Assembly (NCBI GenBank): GCA_963971425.1
Contig: OZ020520.1
Coordinates: forward strand, 11,779,807-11,843,806
Direction: 5' to 3'
Source: Bryoerythrophyllum caledonicum
Lineage: Eukaryota > Streptophyta > Bryopsida > Pottiales > Pottiaceae
DNA length: 64,000 nt
This document shows, in pieces, positions 44,150 to 57,364 of this stretch. The first letter of the stretch is position 1; every line of letters starts with the position of its first letter. A program made the position numbers and the translations under genes. The notes below the pieces were generated by a model, which worked only from the letters and a program-made list of their open reading frames with translations, searched no databases and was not told where the DNA came from.

Positions 44150-46612
44150 ATGCACACACCGACAGGAACAGACATAGATAGGATTGTCATGATGACTCAC
44201 AGCCGTGCACGCGATACACGCGCCCAACCTTTATTGTTTGACTCTTTAGAACCTGACAGATCAAACTACTTAGAATGGCACAACGACGTGAAAGCGTACA
44301 TGTGTGCAAAAGAGTTTGATATAGCACTTGATCCCGAGACTGCGATTGAGTTACCAATGTCATACAGATGGCAAGCACTACTGATCCTCCGCCAACGTTT
44401 GGATCTCTCCTTACGGCAACAATACATACAAGTGGACGAACCAATGGAGTTATGGAGCCAGTTGAAGGCGCGCTTCTACCACGAATCAACCATCTTCCTC
44501 CCTCAAACACGAAGCGACTGGATCAATTTGAGGGTCTTTGATCATCCAGATTTCCTATCCTTCAACGCAGAGCTACATCGGATCACAGCTCAACTCAAAC
44601 TCTGCAGTGACAGGATCAACGACAACGAACTTATTGATTAGACTCTCTCAACCTTTCCTCCTCCATGCGCTACTCTTGCTCAACAGTATAGGAATATGAA
44701 GTTTGAGAAGCATTCACAGTTGATGTCATATTTGCTACTAGCCAAAAAACAACAACAATTACTTCTTAAGAACGTTGAGTCCAGGCCACCAAAAGAAACA
44801 CACACAACAGAGGTGCCGCGGACAAATAGATCACAACGTGACGATGTTGAACCGCAAGGAGCAGCATAAGACAAGCCACAACCGCGCGAGTCTCACAAAA
44901 CTGAAGCATAAAAAAGAAGACAAAAACAAAAGAGAGGCCGGTCCTCGTGTAGATATCAGAGGTATGCACCCAAACCCAAAATTGACAAGTCAACCTCGTC
45001 AAATAAGAAGGATGTCAAGGGCTCATGCCACAAGTGCGGTCGTAAAGGACATTATGCTAAAGAATATAGCACCCCTACTTACTTCGTAGAGCTATACAAA
45101 GAACTCCAGAAACTGAGGGGCGAGAAGAGGGAGAGTCACACCCTTGATGCACTGTCCCTCACGGAGTTAGACCCTGAGAATTGTATGGTTAAGAATGAGA
45201 AGCCGGCAATCAAAGCTAAAATTGCCTTGCTTGACAGCGCATCTACTCATACCATACTCCAAGATCCAAACTTCTTTGAGTTCAAAACTCAAAACGAACC
45301 CTAGCAAACCTATGACATTGTTACAATTGCCGGAAGTCAAAATTTCAAATTTTGAGAGGGCCAAACAACTATTATATTGCCCGGAGGATTTCCCCTCAAA
45401 TGCGAAAGGTCCATGTACGCCTCTAGTGCCCCCTATAGCCTGATCAACTACAGGGATATAAGGGCAAACAATATCTACATCTCCACTGCGGGGGGGAAAG
45501 ATGAAGAAACGTTAGAGCTCAGGCAAGGGCTGAGGATCCTTGCCACCACTCTTGCGGGAGCCAATGGTTACATGAACTTTCCATCAAAGCCATGGAAAGC
45601 AGCCTTATCTTGTACTGAGATGATGAAGAAAATGGCAGACCTGCCCAAGCAAGAAGGCTCACGGCAAGGGATTGCAGTCAAGATGTAAGAGGAACATCAT
45701 TTCTAACTCCAATCCAAGCAAACCTATGGCACAAGCGCCTAGGACATTGAGGGACAACAATGTTCAGGAGGATGCTGCCGACATTGATGGGACACAACAT
45801 GTGCACAAATGAAGCGGAGAAGGTCGCCAAATGCACAGCGTGTATACAAGGCAAGCTGATCAGGCGTCCTTCCCAGTGGAAGCTGCCATCAAAGCTCTCT
45901 GCAACACTCCACCGACTCCAAGGGGACGTGTGCGGTCCCATAAATCCTCCATCACGTGAATTTCGGTACTTCCTCGTTTTAGTTGATGCCTCCGGTAGAC
46001 ATGCGCATGTGTTGCTCCTAACTACCAAGAACATGGTATTTCCAAAACTCCTAGCAATGATTCTGAGATTTAAAAATCACTTCCAAGATCACCCCATTCG
46101 CTTCTTGAGAATGGACAACGCACAAGAGTTTAGATCCCACGCGTTTCAGGACTACTGTACAGCCTCAAGGATAGAACTGACATACTCAGTCCTCTATGAC
46201 CATTCTCAGAATAAACTAGCAGAAGCTTTTATTAAGAAAATACAGCTAGTTACGAGACCATTACTCCTTCACTCTCAACTTCCATCCACTATGTGGGGTC
46301 CTGCTATGCTATAAGCAACCATGCTTCTCAGACTACGTCCAACACTATTGAATTACCAATCACCTCTAGAATTAATCTCAGGCAGAACCCCGAATGTAGC
46401 CCACCTGCACGCATTCGGCTGCCAAGTCTGGATTCCTGTTCCCGAATCCTACCAGAAAACCATCTCAGCTCATAGAAAACAAGCCATCTACTTGGGATAT
46501 GATTTCCCTAACATCATCCCGTATACATTACCGGATACAGATGAGATACACAAGGCCCGGTTCGAGAACTGTAGATTTGTGGAGTCCATCATCTCCAAGA
46601 CGGTCTAGATAG
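44150..46612 (+). pseudogene. Ty1/copia retrotransposon, gag to integrase (5' part)
   Basis: The frame starts as a copia GAG (FDSLEPDRSNYLEWHNDVKA, about 44247-44306) and is broken by TAG at 44639. It continues in pieces with a zinc knuckle (CHKCGRKGHYAKEY, last Cys lost) near 45026-45066 and a protease motif ALLDSASTHTIL near 45228. The integrase core is at 45760-46312 with acidic residues in QGDVCGPI, RMDNAQEF and LAEAF. The GKR-like C-terminal block (HAFGCQVWIPVPESY, AIYLGYDF) follows. It stops at VESIISKTV, where MULE M2 is inserted; the polymerase part resumes at 62267. Many stops and frameshifts show it is dead. Confidence 0.88.
46603..46612. repeat. Left target-site duplication of MULE M2 (GTCTAGATAG)
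   Basis: Ten identical bases recur at 62257-62266. Deleting the insert and one copy rejoins the copia frame at VESIISKTV / IDQFTKLNFRA. Confidence 0.92.
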
Positions 46613-47602
46613 GGGGATTGCTATTATGCGTGCCCAATTATGCGAGTTGCGAGTTGCGAGCCTAGGTTTGCGAGCATAGAAATAAAATAATTGTGGATTT
46701 TTGGAGATAAAGTAAAAGTAATTGAGCATTTATCCAGTTAGTAAAAAAAGTTTTAAAAAAAACGAAGAAAGCGATAAAAAAGGGACGGAAAAAAAGTAAA
46801 GATAAAAGTATAAGATAAAAGGGGAGGGCCCTATAGCCGTGGAAATGCGTGAATAGGATCAATTTCTATGAACAAAGTTCTATAATAAGAAGGTGTGGGG
46901 TTAAAATGGAGATGACCTTTACTGCAATATAACTACTCTAAATACCCTATGGCCGTGGGGTTTAGGGTTCATTTGGAAAGACTGGTAGACCTATGGAAAT
47001 ACCATAGGTTTAGGGTTATACAATGACGTTGAAGAGAAGTCTTAAGTGAGAAGAGATTAACCGTAAAATTTTGCACGCTCATGTCATACTTAGTAGCCGA
47101 GCTGTAGGCTCGCAAAATACCAAGTTGGATTTGAAATTAAATCTCAATTTGCTATTTAAAAAAAGGAGATAATGGGTTAAGGTTACAGGCACTGCAAATT
47201 TAAAGTAAGTAAAATTACATTCGTGACTTAAGGTGACCAAAGGTATCATCAGATATAATCAATATCAAAGTAAGAATTCAATTTTGCGAATATTACATTA
47301 GGAACCAACATTTCTTCAATGGATATAACAAAATTTTAGGACAAAGTGGACTGTTATAAACAAAGTGCACAAGAAAAGTTATTCAACAACTCTTTTGAAT
47401 TGACAAAATGGTATTAAAATGATATGGAGAAGAGGACAAAGACGGTTTAGAATGAAGGATTTTACCATGTAAAGACAATATTGACATCAAAGAAAAAATG
47501 CAATGTATTCAATGTTTAAGACCATGAAGTGAAGAGAAAATGTAAGTCAAAAGTAGGAGAAGTGAGGCTTCAAATGTGCAAGAAATTAGAACTAATGGAG
47601 GT
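46613..47602. other. Left arm of M2 with TIR and subterminal motifs
   Basis: Non-coding. Heptads GCGAGTTGCGAGTTGCGAG are at 46642-46660, CCCTATAGCCGTGG at 46829-46842 and CCCTATGGCCGTGG at 46942-46955. The rest is AT-rich. Confidence 0.75.
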
Positions 47603-50600
47603 TCATGATATAATGTCGACTTCTGCCTCATCATCAATATATCTACGAACACGTCTGTCAAAATGCAGAATTGGCGAAGAATCACTTGGTGATGATAAGG
47701 TTGCTTGTAAATTTGCGACTTCTTCATCCCATGGAGACATGCCAAAGTCTCTCACCGGTGACACGATAGCAGTCATTAGTCTGGAGTAGCATAACATGGA
47801 TCAGTGGATATGAAGAAAAATAAAAACAGCTCAACGAAATGAAAAGAAAATTAAATGAGAACATACGTACTCAATCGGTTTCTTCGAGTGACTTGATGGA
47901 TAGGCACGTCAATATCAGGTGCAGCCGGAGCTGCTGAAGTAGAAGGTTGGACGTGAATGGCTTGCTCGGAAGTCTTGAACTGAGAGAGCATTGCTTCAAA
48001 GACAAGGGAGTCATCCTCAAGGGCTGCAATGTGACGACCAATGGTTGTGCAAGCCCGAATGGAATTTCCTAGTGACAGAAAACAATTGTTATGGACAATC
48101 AAACTAGAATTAGAAATAGAGAATACGAGTATGGTGAAGCACTCTGTACCAACTGTCGCCGTGGTGTCAAGGACCACATCTCCACGCTTCGTCACTGCAG
48201 CGATGAGCATCTGGAGGAAGACCAAGTCTTTCTCACGAGCGCCTCTCCAAGGAACCGAACCATTCATGGATTGAGACTCAGAAGAAGTAAAGTTGAAGAG
48301 GACGTCCGTTTCTGAGACCCCCATGCCAAACTCCACGAGATCTTCATCCATATCAATCAAGAAGCGATTACCTTCCATCGCATTGTGGATGAAGAGAAGA
48401 ATCCGAAATCGACGACAGTGAAATAGTTTAGAAATGGAATTAGAGAATGAACTACAAATGGAGTTAGAAATAGAGCTCTTTAGTAATAAATTGTGGAAAA
48501 GAGGGAAGACACCGTGAATTAGATAGTAAAGCTAACCTTAACTCCTGGATTTGTATAAAAGGAAAGCGGAAGGTCGTTGATTTCCCACCACTCTCGGTGC
48601 AATTTGAAATTATAGGCCGCAGCATATGAGAAGACGTATGTTCGAATATCAAGAACGTCAAGGGCAAACACTAGCATCGCACCTTCTTTGTGGAGAAAAT
48701 TCTCCGCAAATTCGAATAAGTAATCCACATCTTGAACTGAGTACTCATTCCACGGTGGAATATGAGTTGTGTTCACGGAGAATCCTGGAATGGAGAGGCC
48801 ATCCTTCACATCTGCCACAATCAATGCAAATCCAAAGTGTTTGCACTGAAGCGAGAGTGCGGCGCTCCCAGTCTCTTTCTTCACCTGTAGTGGAGGTAAA
48901 ACATCAAATGAGAAAGAAAGGTGTAAATATCAAGTTTTCAGTTTCATGAGAAGGACTATACCTGGAGCCCAAAGTTGTTAAGCTTCGTGAGGCACTCGTG
49001 AACTTCTGGTAGTTTCTCCATCACTTGTCGGATGTTGGTTCGCTCCACTAAGACCAAAGCGAGATAAGATGAAGTAGAGAGATCAGCTGATTTACCGATG
49101 GCCACCTTTCTCTTCAATGCCGTCGTGAGAAGAGATAAGGGACTGGAGAGAGCTTGCGACAATGACGGCGAAGAATGAATGGTCCGGGTAGCAACAGATG
49201 CCATAACGGTGTCGTGGGCTCTATCCATGATCTCTATGTCCGCATCCACATCCGCTGCCATAGAGGCTGAATAAAGTGCTACTTGCTTGGCCGTGATCTC
49301 CGCGATAGCAACTTCAGCACGACGCTTCATACTTGCTTTCGCCTCAACCGCCAGAGCCTTCAATGTGGCAGCAGCTTCAGCCTCCGATGCGGCTTTGGCC
49401 TCTGCAGCAGCTTTCTCCATCCTAGCCTTCTTTTCAGCTGCCGCCTTCCTCTTCGATCCTCGAGGCTCCTTCACTGCCGCTGCTGCCTCTGGAGGCAGAA
49501 TCAAAACTTCGTTACCAGCTAACTCGGGTTCGATGCGGTTCTTGAGCTGAATTTCGAACGACGGCGGCTTTGTCAATGCACAATCCAAGTACCACGCACT
49601 GTTCTGCCAATGTTGATGGGCCCACTTCTTGGCGATAACATCTGTGATCATGCAATTGTCAGAATCTCGATCCAAATAGCTCTCAAAGAATGCAGGCGTC
49701 TTTGATAGTGCATTCCTCGGGTAAAGGATGTAGAAGAAGTATCGATACAACACCCGTGTGACGGCCTCTGAAAGTCCTTCTTGCAACTCCGCTGCACGGT
49801 TCTTGTGCACTCCTTTTGAACCCAACTCATCATGAAACGCCAAGTCCCATAGTTGAATTCGCATCCTTTCCACGGTCCACCCAATCTTCAGTTAATGGAA
49901 TGGAGCTCTCGCCGACTGGGTGATAGTCAATCGATTCGCCGAGCTCAGATAATGTAGAGTCAAACAATATCTTCACCTCGGACGATAGCTGCATTAACAT
50001 GACACAGAAGATATGTTTAGAAATTAAGAGTTTGATGGCTAAAGAATGTGATGGCATAAGGATTTGAAACAAACCTGTGCCCACCAAGTCGCCTTTGTGA
50101 GCCACTCAGGAAAGCTATGGTCTGTAAATTTTCCCTTAGGGAATTTAACATGAGCGCGCAAGGAAGCCGTCTTGTTCCAACGCTCCAGCCACTTCACCTT
50201 CGAGGCGGCGTTCATTGCTGAGGTTGATAGGTACCAAAGTTTTTCTTGAGACATCTCAGGGTCATCCTCGTGACTCTCATAATGAAGTCGCACTTGTTGA
50301 AGGAACTGAGGTGTGTGCTTGGGATCTGCAATCGGTAGCTGCTTCTTCAGTTCGTTATGCATCTCCTTTGTTACTTGCTTCACCGCCTTACCAATTGACT
50401 CGTGCAACTTAACGGTTGTCCACTCCGATGACTTCTTGGGATACTTCTCTTCAAACATTCAAGTAGCATGCGCCACGGCATCACCAAGCTGTTGTTGTAA
50501 TAATTACACAACAAATAAACTCAATACATAGACAGTGAAAAAGTAGAAAATTGAGGAAGGGAAGTCTGCATGAGCGGGCAAGGAGCCTTGTAGACTCTCC

Positions 50601-51802
50601 CAAGGAATCTCACTGGTCAGCCAACAAGTACCTAGTTGAGGCAGCCGACAACGGCTGCCCCAGTGGACTGCCAAGTGGACATTGAATTGTATAACCCGGA
50701 TGCACGTAGGTACAAAAACAATTGAAATGAAAATCTTCTGAGGGGTGGAGAAAAGTAATACTGACCTGATATAGAATCCCAACAAGTGAATCAATAGTAA
50801 GTGTGTACCACGTATTTGGATTCGACTTGTGCTTCTTCTTTGCATCAGCAATCTCCTGAGAAGAGACAAGTTTCTCGAAGTACTTGAGAGGTTGGCCAGC
50901 AATTCCCTGAAGGCGATAGAGTTTATGCACGAGATTGGTTTTGACGTGACCGGTCTGATTTCTCCTGCACACTCAACACAAAGTTATGAAGCAAATGTAA
51001 TTCAAGAAGAATGAAAGGCAGAATGCGAACAGTATTTACCAGTTGACTTGGTGAAGCGTCGTTTGAAGAGGTCCAACTTGACCTTCCACTTCCAACACGA
51101 TAGACTCCACGGAGTAGTGCCATGCTGGATCATCATCATGATCTCGATTAATAATTGGCAGCCACGCTGCAAGTCGATGGTTACCATCCCACACAAAAAA
51201 CATCTTCCCCGAAAAATGCTTCCATGCACTCTCTCTCTGCAGCTCCAGCTCAAAGGCATCATTGGCATTCTTCCAAGCTTGACTCCACTTCTCAATGTCA
51301 CTTGGAGTGATGTCCAAAGTCTTCCCTTCATTGTCTTGAAGGGCAACATAAAACACCCCATGCCCATCCATGTAGCCAGTGCCAACAAAATGGGCGCTCA
51401 AAGCAATGACATCGTTCTTGAGGTATGGCCTCACTGCTGCAAGCGCCTTCATTCTGCATAGGGGAATATTTAGTTTAGACTTGCTCCTTGGTTTAAATCG
51501 GAGCCTGTCAAGTACAACATTTGTATTGACAGACTCCTTAACCACCATTTTGTCCATCTCCTTTCGAAGGTCCTCTGCAGACATCTCTCTGTGCTCCTCA
51601 GAATCTGCATCGTCTTGAGCTGCATCATCCTCATCAGCTGCCATAAGATAAAATCACATATTAAAAAATAAGCTAGCAGGGATCGCCTCTAGTATAAAAA
51701 CATGAGCAGAATTGTTTGAAACAGGCACGACATTGACTAACCTGATTCAAATATGTCGGGCTGCGATGAGTCCGGACGACCCCTTGATTGCGTGCCACTC
51801 AT
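47603..51802 (-). pseudogene. MULE M2 ParB-like/beta-class methyltransferase gene, lightly degenerate
   Basis: The start is at 51802 (MSGTRSQGRPDSS). Proposed exons include 51802-51742, 51637-51040, 50964-50766, 50492 to about 50075, about 49989-48960, 48884-48519, then 48378 to about 47870 (itself split) and 47785-47603. Exon 2 has LNIPLCRMKA, GVFYVALQDNEG and MFFVWDGNHRLAAW, a ParB/sulfiredoxin-like signature. An Ala/Lys/Glu coiled-coil block (about 49460-49270) follows. The methyltransferase half reads ALIVADVKD, HIPPWNEYS (motif IV-like), FLHKEGAMLVFAL, then KDLVFLQMLIAAVTKRGDVV, LDTTATV and, across a small intron near 48147-48070, GNSIRACTTIGRHIAALEDD. That is the motif I region placed last, as in beta-class enzymes. 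Damage: TGA at 50461-50459 and a frameshift near 49870. Substrate (DNA adenine or cytosine-N4) is inferred. Confidence 0.8.
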
Positions 51803-52218
51803 TGGCGCGAGTGAAGTCTCGTTGCCTGAATAAGAGAATTGTTAGAGGAGAGTGAGAAAGGCGCAAATCAACAGCTGCAAAGATTCGTAATACAAGGACT
51901 AGAAATCAAATGAAAATAATGAGGCGGCCAACATAGACATGAACCCTCCTCGCCATGGCCATCGTCGGCCAAGACGACGGCCATGGCAAGGAGGGCACCC
52001 GACATCTCCACGGGTGTGTTTGGAAAAAGTTCTCCAGCTTCACATTTCCTGTTGAAGAGAGTACCAGACAGAATGAGCACTTCAACATTCATAAGGTACA
52101 AGTTTAGGTTTAATTTCAAGAGTATCAAATTGCATCCAAAATAGGCAAAAGTGGTAGTAAAAAACCTTCATATGATATCACATCTGATTTTAACAAATTT
52201 GCCTATCACCAAACTTGC

Positions 52219-53577
52219 CTGCATGAAGCGAAAATCAAAAAGCTCCCGTAATGTGAGATTGACCAACTCCATGCTCACTCGGTTGCGAACATCTTGATCT
52301 AACTCTTTCAGCTTGTCAATAGGAATCCCTCAGCAAATAGCATCCATAAGTAACATTACAATGCATCACAACCTAGACGAAAGCAGGTGCCACAAGTTCT
52401 GACCTCTTTTCTCATCTCTCTCTATATGAATGATAACAAGTGATACCCTATGAAATCACCACCAAGCTCTTCCATTCCTCTAATAGCCAATAAGAGTGAG
52501 AAAAGAGTAGTATTAAAAATAAAATCGGAGTTGTCTTATTAGAGCTTGATTGCTAAATATGAAATCACATAACTAGTATTAGGAAAAACTTACCAGGAAC
52601 AAGCTCTGTGCTCAAAACGCGGGTGTTGCAGAACTCATCGTACACACGAGGCACATAAAACGCCGAGGTATCTTTCAATAGCTCACGAAACTTTTTCTGG
52701 TTGACAGCTTCAAACTTGAAGTCACATTCCCTGGCAAACTCATCCTTGGCTACCTATTGCAAATCGCTGTAAGCGTGAGACTACTGCAGGAAATGCTGGA
52801 GAATTCAATGATGAGATCTTTAACCTCATGGACTGGTCCAGATAGAGGCCTTTGAGGATGACGTTGGTGTAGTCCAAGAGACACTTGACGTTCTCAATGT
52901 CGCTGTCGATGCTGCTGGCCACGTCGGGGTACTGCACCTTCATTGCCACCACCGTGCCATCCTTCAAAATCGCCCTCTGCACCTGAAAAATCTCCAAACC
53001 CGGAGTGAAGTGAGGGAAAACTACCGTGAGTATGGACCTCTTTTCTCTTTTTGAAATAGCTCTGAATTTCCAGCATTCCAACAACAACATGACCTCTCAT
53101 TCGTTCATTCTGGAAGGCAACTAAAACGTCTAATTAGGGATCACCAAACTCTTTTATACTAAATTAGGATTCACCAAGCTCTTTGATTGATCAAATAGCT
53201 ACAAAGAGAGAGGAAAGAGTAGTATAATATACCACGAGATTAGTATATAACTGTATTTTATATAACTTTGGGTCATCTTACAGGTAACTCTACCTTTACG
53301 CTCTTCTGCAGACAAATTCATACGTAAACGGCACATGATATTAACCATCGGTTACAAGGATAACTCTAGCTTAAAATCCACAGTTTCCTCCATCGCTTCA
53401 TCATAAACAACAACAACAACATCATCATTCAACATGCACCTGACCAATGCTAGCTGATGCAATAGGCTCGGCGTCAAACGGCTGGAGTCGATCCTACCAA
53501 TTCGGACCCAGGTCGCCCTCGATCACTTTCATCAGCTAGCGATTCTCCCTCACGCGCTCCAAAGCCTCCAAAATCTG
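52219..53577 (-). pseudogene. COQ8: COQ8/ABC1K kinase gene fragment captured in M2
   Basis: Four exon-like blocks on the minus strand match the ABC1/UbiB (COQ8) atypical kinases that support ubiquinone synthesis. 53577-53440 reads ILEALERVRENR...DAEPIASASIGQ. 52982-52825 reads [20 protein letters not shown]...DLYLDQ-like, including the VAMK lysine. 52753-52594 reads [16 protein letters not shown]...RVLSTELVPG. 52329-52219 reads GIPIDKLKELDQDVRNRVSM...LFDFRFMQ. Splice borders are retained (the last donor is GC). Two in-frame TAG codons lie in the first block (RENR*LMKV, NW*DRL), each one step from CAG. The N-terminus and the catalytic end after FRFMQ are missing, so it is a transduced fragment. 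Confidence 0.85.
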
Positions 53578-54097
53578 CCCGTACAACAACCAAGTAAATA
53601 AATAAATCTAAAATATTTAAATTCAAAAAAAGAATTCAACCAGTACAGCGTCCTGCAAAGAAATAAATAATCTTTTCAAAGGCAGAATACATTCACAGTA
53701 AACTTAATCTCAACGTACCCAAGCGAATTTTCAGTTTTTTTATACCATTTTTGAGTTCTGCCGATAAGCACTGTTAAGTGGGGCATGTAAGAGTCATCAC
53801 GAAAAAAATGGTCAAGTGGAAATTGGCAACATGGAAACCGCCGACGTGACGTACATACCGATAGTAACTTCATATTATGCTACAGAAATCTTGATGATTT
53901 CAGGTCATTTATATCAGGAAATCAGGTACTGCACTCAGAACAAGCACAGAAAACTGACCTTCAGGTTCCGGAGATCTTCCAAAAACATTTGCGACAGTAT
54001 CCAATTCTACACCTTCAATGCAGGCACTGTGATGTAAACATGCCATTGAACGACCAATATGTGTGCATAGTAATTGATTAGTAATGGTCACTTCGAC

Positions 54098-54240
54098 TCA
54101 AAAAATAAGCTCATCATCCAAATGCTTCACAACGGTTCTTTGCACCACCTTGGAATAGGTATTTGAATCTGGGTCCACGTCCACTGTGTCGAGGTAATCG
54201 GGTTTCTTCATGCCGGTTCCTGCACTCAATGACATGACTG
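54098..54240 (-). pseudogene. Selenium-binding protein (SBP56/methanethiol oxidase) fragment
   Basis: About 46 codons on the minus strand read MSLSAGTGMKKPDYLDTVDV then DPDSNTYSKV and LDDEL, close to the KPDYLATVDVDP...Y core of plant selenium-binding proteins. It ends in TGA after ELIF. It is too short to act and lies next to the COQ8 pieces, so it looks like another captured host exon. Confidence 0.55.
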
Positions 54241-54429
54241 TACTTGTCATCACACATGCCCTAGCCCCAAAAAGATAAACCAGTGGCGCGAAGCTGGATC
54301 AGCATTTTTGTCTTGGCTCTTCCGAACGAGATAATACATGCTGGAATCAACATCGATCATTTGGGGAACATGTCCTCACGCCCAGCCGTGCCACCGTACA
54401 AATTCAGAAGAAACATTATTATTCGATGA

Positions 54430-55260
54430 TGCCAAGCTACTGATTACAAGTACATGTGAAAGCTTCCCGCATGGATCTGATACTGGTTGCACGTCGCTAG
54501 TACCATAAACTGGGCCCGCAGGTCTTCCAAAGTTGGTTGCTTCTCACCTGAGAAGATTTCAGAGGTGTTCATGCCTTCAGCTGGCACCCCATGCGTATCG
54601 ACTTGGCCTTCCTGTCGTTCAGCATTACCCGGCTATCGAAATACGTCAGCAAGTTCATGGAACTCGCGTTTCGCAGCTCTGCATCCACGAGCTGCCCCAA
54701 CTGCCTGCCCACGAGGAAGTTGTGGCCCTCCACCTACACCAGTACAGAGCGGCTGCACTGCGGCGTCAGCCCAAATCCCAAGGATACCTCCAATTGCAGG
54801 ATGAGCTTCTCGTGGTACCCCACGTATACCACCATGCGTCAGCAAGTAGAGAAGCATCCTACTACGCTAACAAACTGACAACAGTTTGTTCCGTGCCAAC
54901 AGACTGACGTTGAATTCGACGCGGTGCCATGCCTGGAAGGTGGGGTAGTTTGTGGCTGTGAAGTAGACAGTTCCCACGCTGGGAATTTGTTTGAGTGATT
55001 CGACAACAGGGGCGAAGGCGACACTTGCAAAGGAGGGCTGCAAAGTAGAGGGCGTGCTGTACGTCGCTCACCGCCTCCATGCGCAGCCCGAGCCCTCCCG
55101 GTTCTTGTACTGTATGGTGCCTGCGTTCCCTACTCGCATGTAGGAATCTGCCTTGTTGCTGCGAATCCTGTTGCATGTTCCCGCATCATAATTCGGATCA
55201 TGGCAAGGACTCCCTGAAAATTTGCAACATTTTGAAGAATAATAACCAACTCTCAATTTA
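54430..55260 (-). other. Captured sequence of unknown origin in M2
   Basis: GC-richer than the transposon DNA around it and with several competing open frames on both strands. One minus-strand frame (YHEKLILQLEVSLGF ... VEVEGHNFLVGRQLG) looks protein-like, but I cannot assign a family. Probably a further host fragment. Confidence 0.35.
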
Positions 55261-55587
55261 TCTAGTACTAGTTCAAAGTAAAAAACTTAGGCGACTAACA
55301 TTCACAAGGTTGATCTCATGCAAACTCTTTAGACTTCACTCTCAAAGAAGGAAAATACTACTCTAAGTTCTTCACTATTCTAGGTGAGGAGAGATTAGTT
55401 AAAGCAGGTACATATGTTCAAAGCAAATTAGCAATCTCACATCAGTTCTGAATTCTTCTCATCAACGAAATTTTCAACCTTAGATCATGTTTTCTCTCCA
55501 AAATACATTGGTCAGTCATGGATTCTCCTTGGGATGATATGCAGTGCTGAACTTCCGAATTAAATCAAGAGATTTTGAGCGTACTCA

Positions 55588-55775
55588 CCTGTTGGTTTGA
55601 AGGCCTTGGATGGTGGCTTTGAAGGTGTTCCATTCCTCACTCGCGGGCAAACATGCAGCACTTGTGTTTGTGAAGACGACGGCCATGGTGAAGAGGGCGG
55701 CGGCTGTAATTTTAGAGAGAAGACCAAAGTAGGGTTCGGGATTGCACCTGCGACGGAGACAACAGGGCTCTCCAT
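55588..55775 (-). pseudogene. Exon-like leader with plastid-transit-peptide character
   Basis: An ATG at 55775 opens MESPVVSVAGAIPNPTLVFS and continues Ser/Pro-rich, without acidic residues, to a good donor (ACCTG... read as CAG|GTGAGT on the minus strand near 55588). Such composition fits a plastid targeting leader. No mature domain follows. A GACGACGGCCATGG sequence here recurs at 51971-51984. Confidence 0.35.
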
Positions 55776-55985
55776 CTCAACATCGGCCTCTGACCTCTAC
55801 ACTCTTCCTTCTTCCTCTATCTCCAAAGCTGCACAGCGCCACAACAACAACTGAGCAAAAGAAGAGGGTCGCTCATGCACGGCAACCTCTATGCAAACCC
55901 TAATCCTTTGCAATAAGATAAAGAACTCAATCACCGTGGTGAAGCAAATGTGTAGTAATACTTGTTGATGGTCATGTTCATCCAA

Positions 55986-57364
55986 ACTGCAACGGCAATC
56001 ACGTCCAACGACTTCGTCAAATACTTCATCTACAAAAGTGTCTTTCGCCGTGATATTTCACGGAAACTATCTTGCACTTCCAGGATGAATTGAACGCTGG
56101 CAGATCACTACGATGAAAATATGTTTGATGCAAGAAGCTCTCATGAATTGTTCAATATCAAATTTCGGGACCCAATATGAGTTGTCGGGTATGTGATCTT
56201 CACAACGTCGAAATGCGCGGCATTAATATGTAGCATCTAAAAACAAAATCTTTGTTACCATATACATATCTAAGGTCATGCTAATTAGTGGACGTCGTTA
56301 CCCGTCATGTCACCTGATTCCAGAGCAGATCGTTGTGATTGAGCTCGATTTGCGTCCCGATCAGCTTCAACATCACTGCTTCCACTTGCGCTCGTTTCGG
56401 GAGTTAGCTTTCTCGGCTGACCTGAAATCATTTCAATCAATCTCAGACTCTGCAGCTCTCTTTGTCGATCTTCTTGCACTACTGGACAAGAATAATTTGT
56501 TGCCTCAAACTCCAGTGCTCAAATAGTATTTCCAGCGTCTTCTAACCTAAAATTTGATCTAGACTCCTTCATTTGCCTCGACCTCTTCAATTGTTTCGAG
56601 TTGGTGAAATACAGAGCCTTTCTCTTACGCCTCCTTGGCATACTATCAAATGAAGTTGACCCTAGACAATGTCTACAATGCAACCCTCTAAAAGTTGAAG
56701 CCTTATATGATCCATGTGTATCATTTGTATCATTTCTAGAAGGTGCTTAAAATTGACGCATCCAAAGAGATTGATTTTTTGTACTTGTCAGCATGTCTAC
56801 AAGGAAGTAGGGCTGACAATATTAATTGCACATTTTTGGGCCCATCCCGACTGACGATTTGATTAGAGTCGGATCTCAATCTAATAATTTAGAGCCGTCC
56901 TTTTGTATTAGCAGCCGTGAAGCACCACCCAATTTTATCATCAACTAAATCTTTTGCTAAATGCTGTAGAAAGTGTTCCAGCCATGTATAGCTTAGTTTA
57001 TATCTGCGTTCAAAATGTCGATATGGAAATCCACATGGCGGGATATTTATTGTTTGCGGGCCATTTCAAATCCATCCTCCAACCACCTATTTATCAGTGA
57101 CTTCATTTATTCAAATTAGTTGTTCAGCAAGTTGACTACCTACCTGAATTTGAGGCGGCAGCAATTCAATAGCATTGCACTCTTAATTAGACAAAAACTA
57201 CTTCTCTATTATTAACTACTTCTCCACTGTGAACGCATCTTCACTACAGAATTCTTAAGTCCATCTCTATCAACCTTCCCTTTCGATGCAGTCTCTGCAA
57301 AATGCATCATTGGCCACACCAGACAGTCATTTTCTGCAGCACTTCTCCAATTCTCTAGAATCAC
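55986..57364. other. Spacer upstream of the M2 transposase
   Basis: No recognisable gene. It includes the presumed promoter of the transposase; an open frame at 56278-56526 has no domain. Confidence 0.4.

Noticed and set aside
51951..51986. Inverted repeat around GACGACGGCCATGGC as a transposon end
   Set aside because: A local hairpin with no flanking duplication; a related copy at 55672 seems part of captured DNA rather than a terminus.
52219..53577. Functional COQ8 gene
   Set aside because: Two in-frame TAG codons, no start, no catalytic C-terminal exons after FRFMQ, and location between two transposon genes within the M2 TSD.
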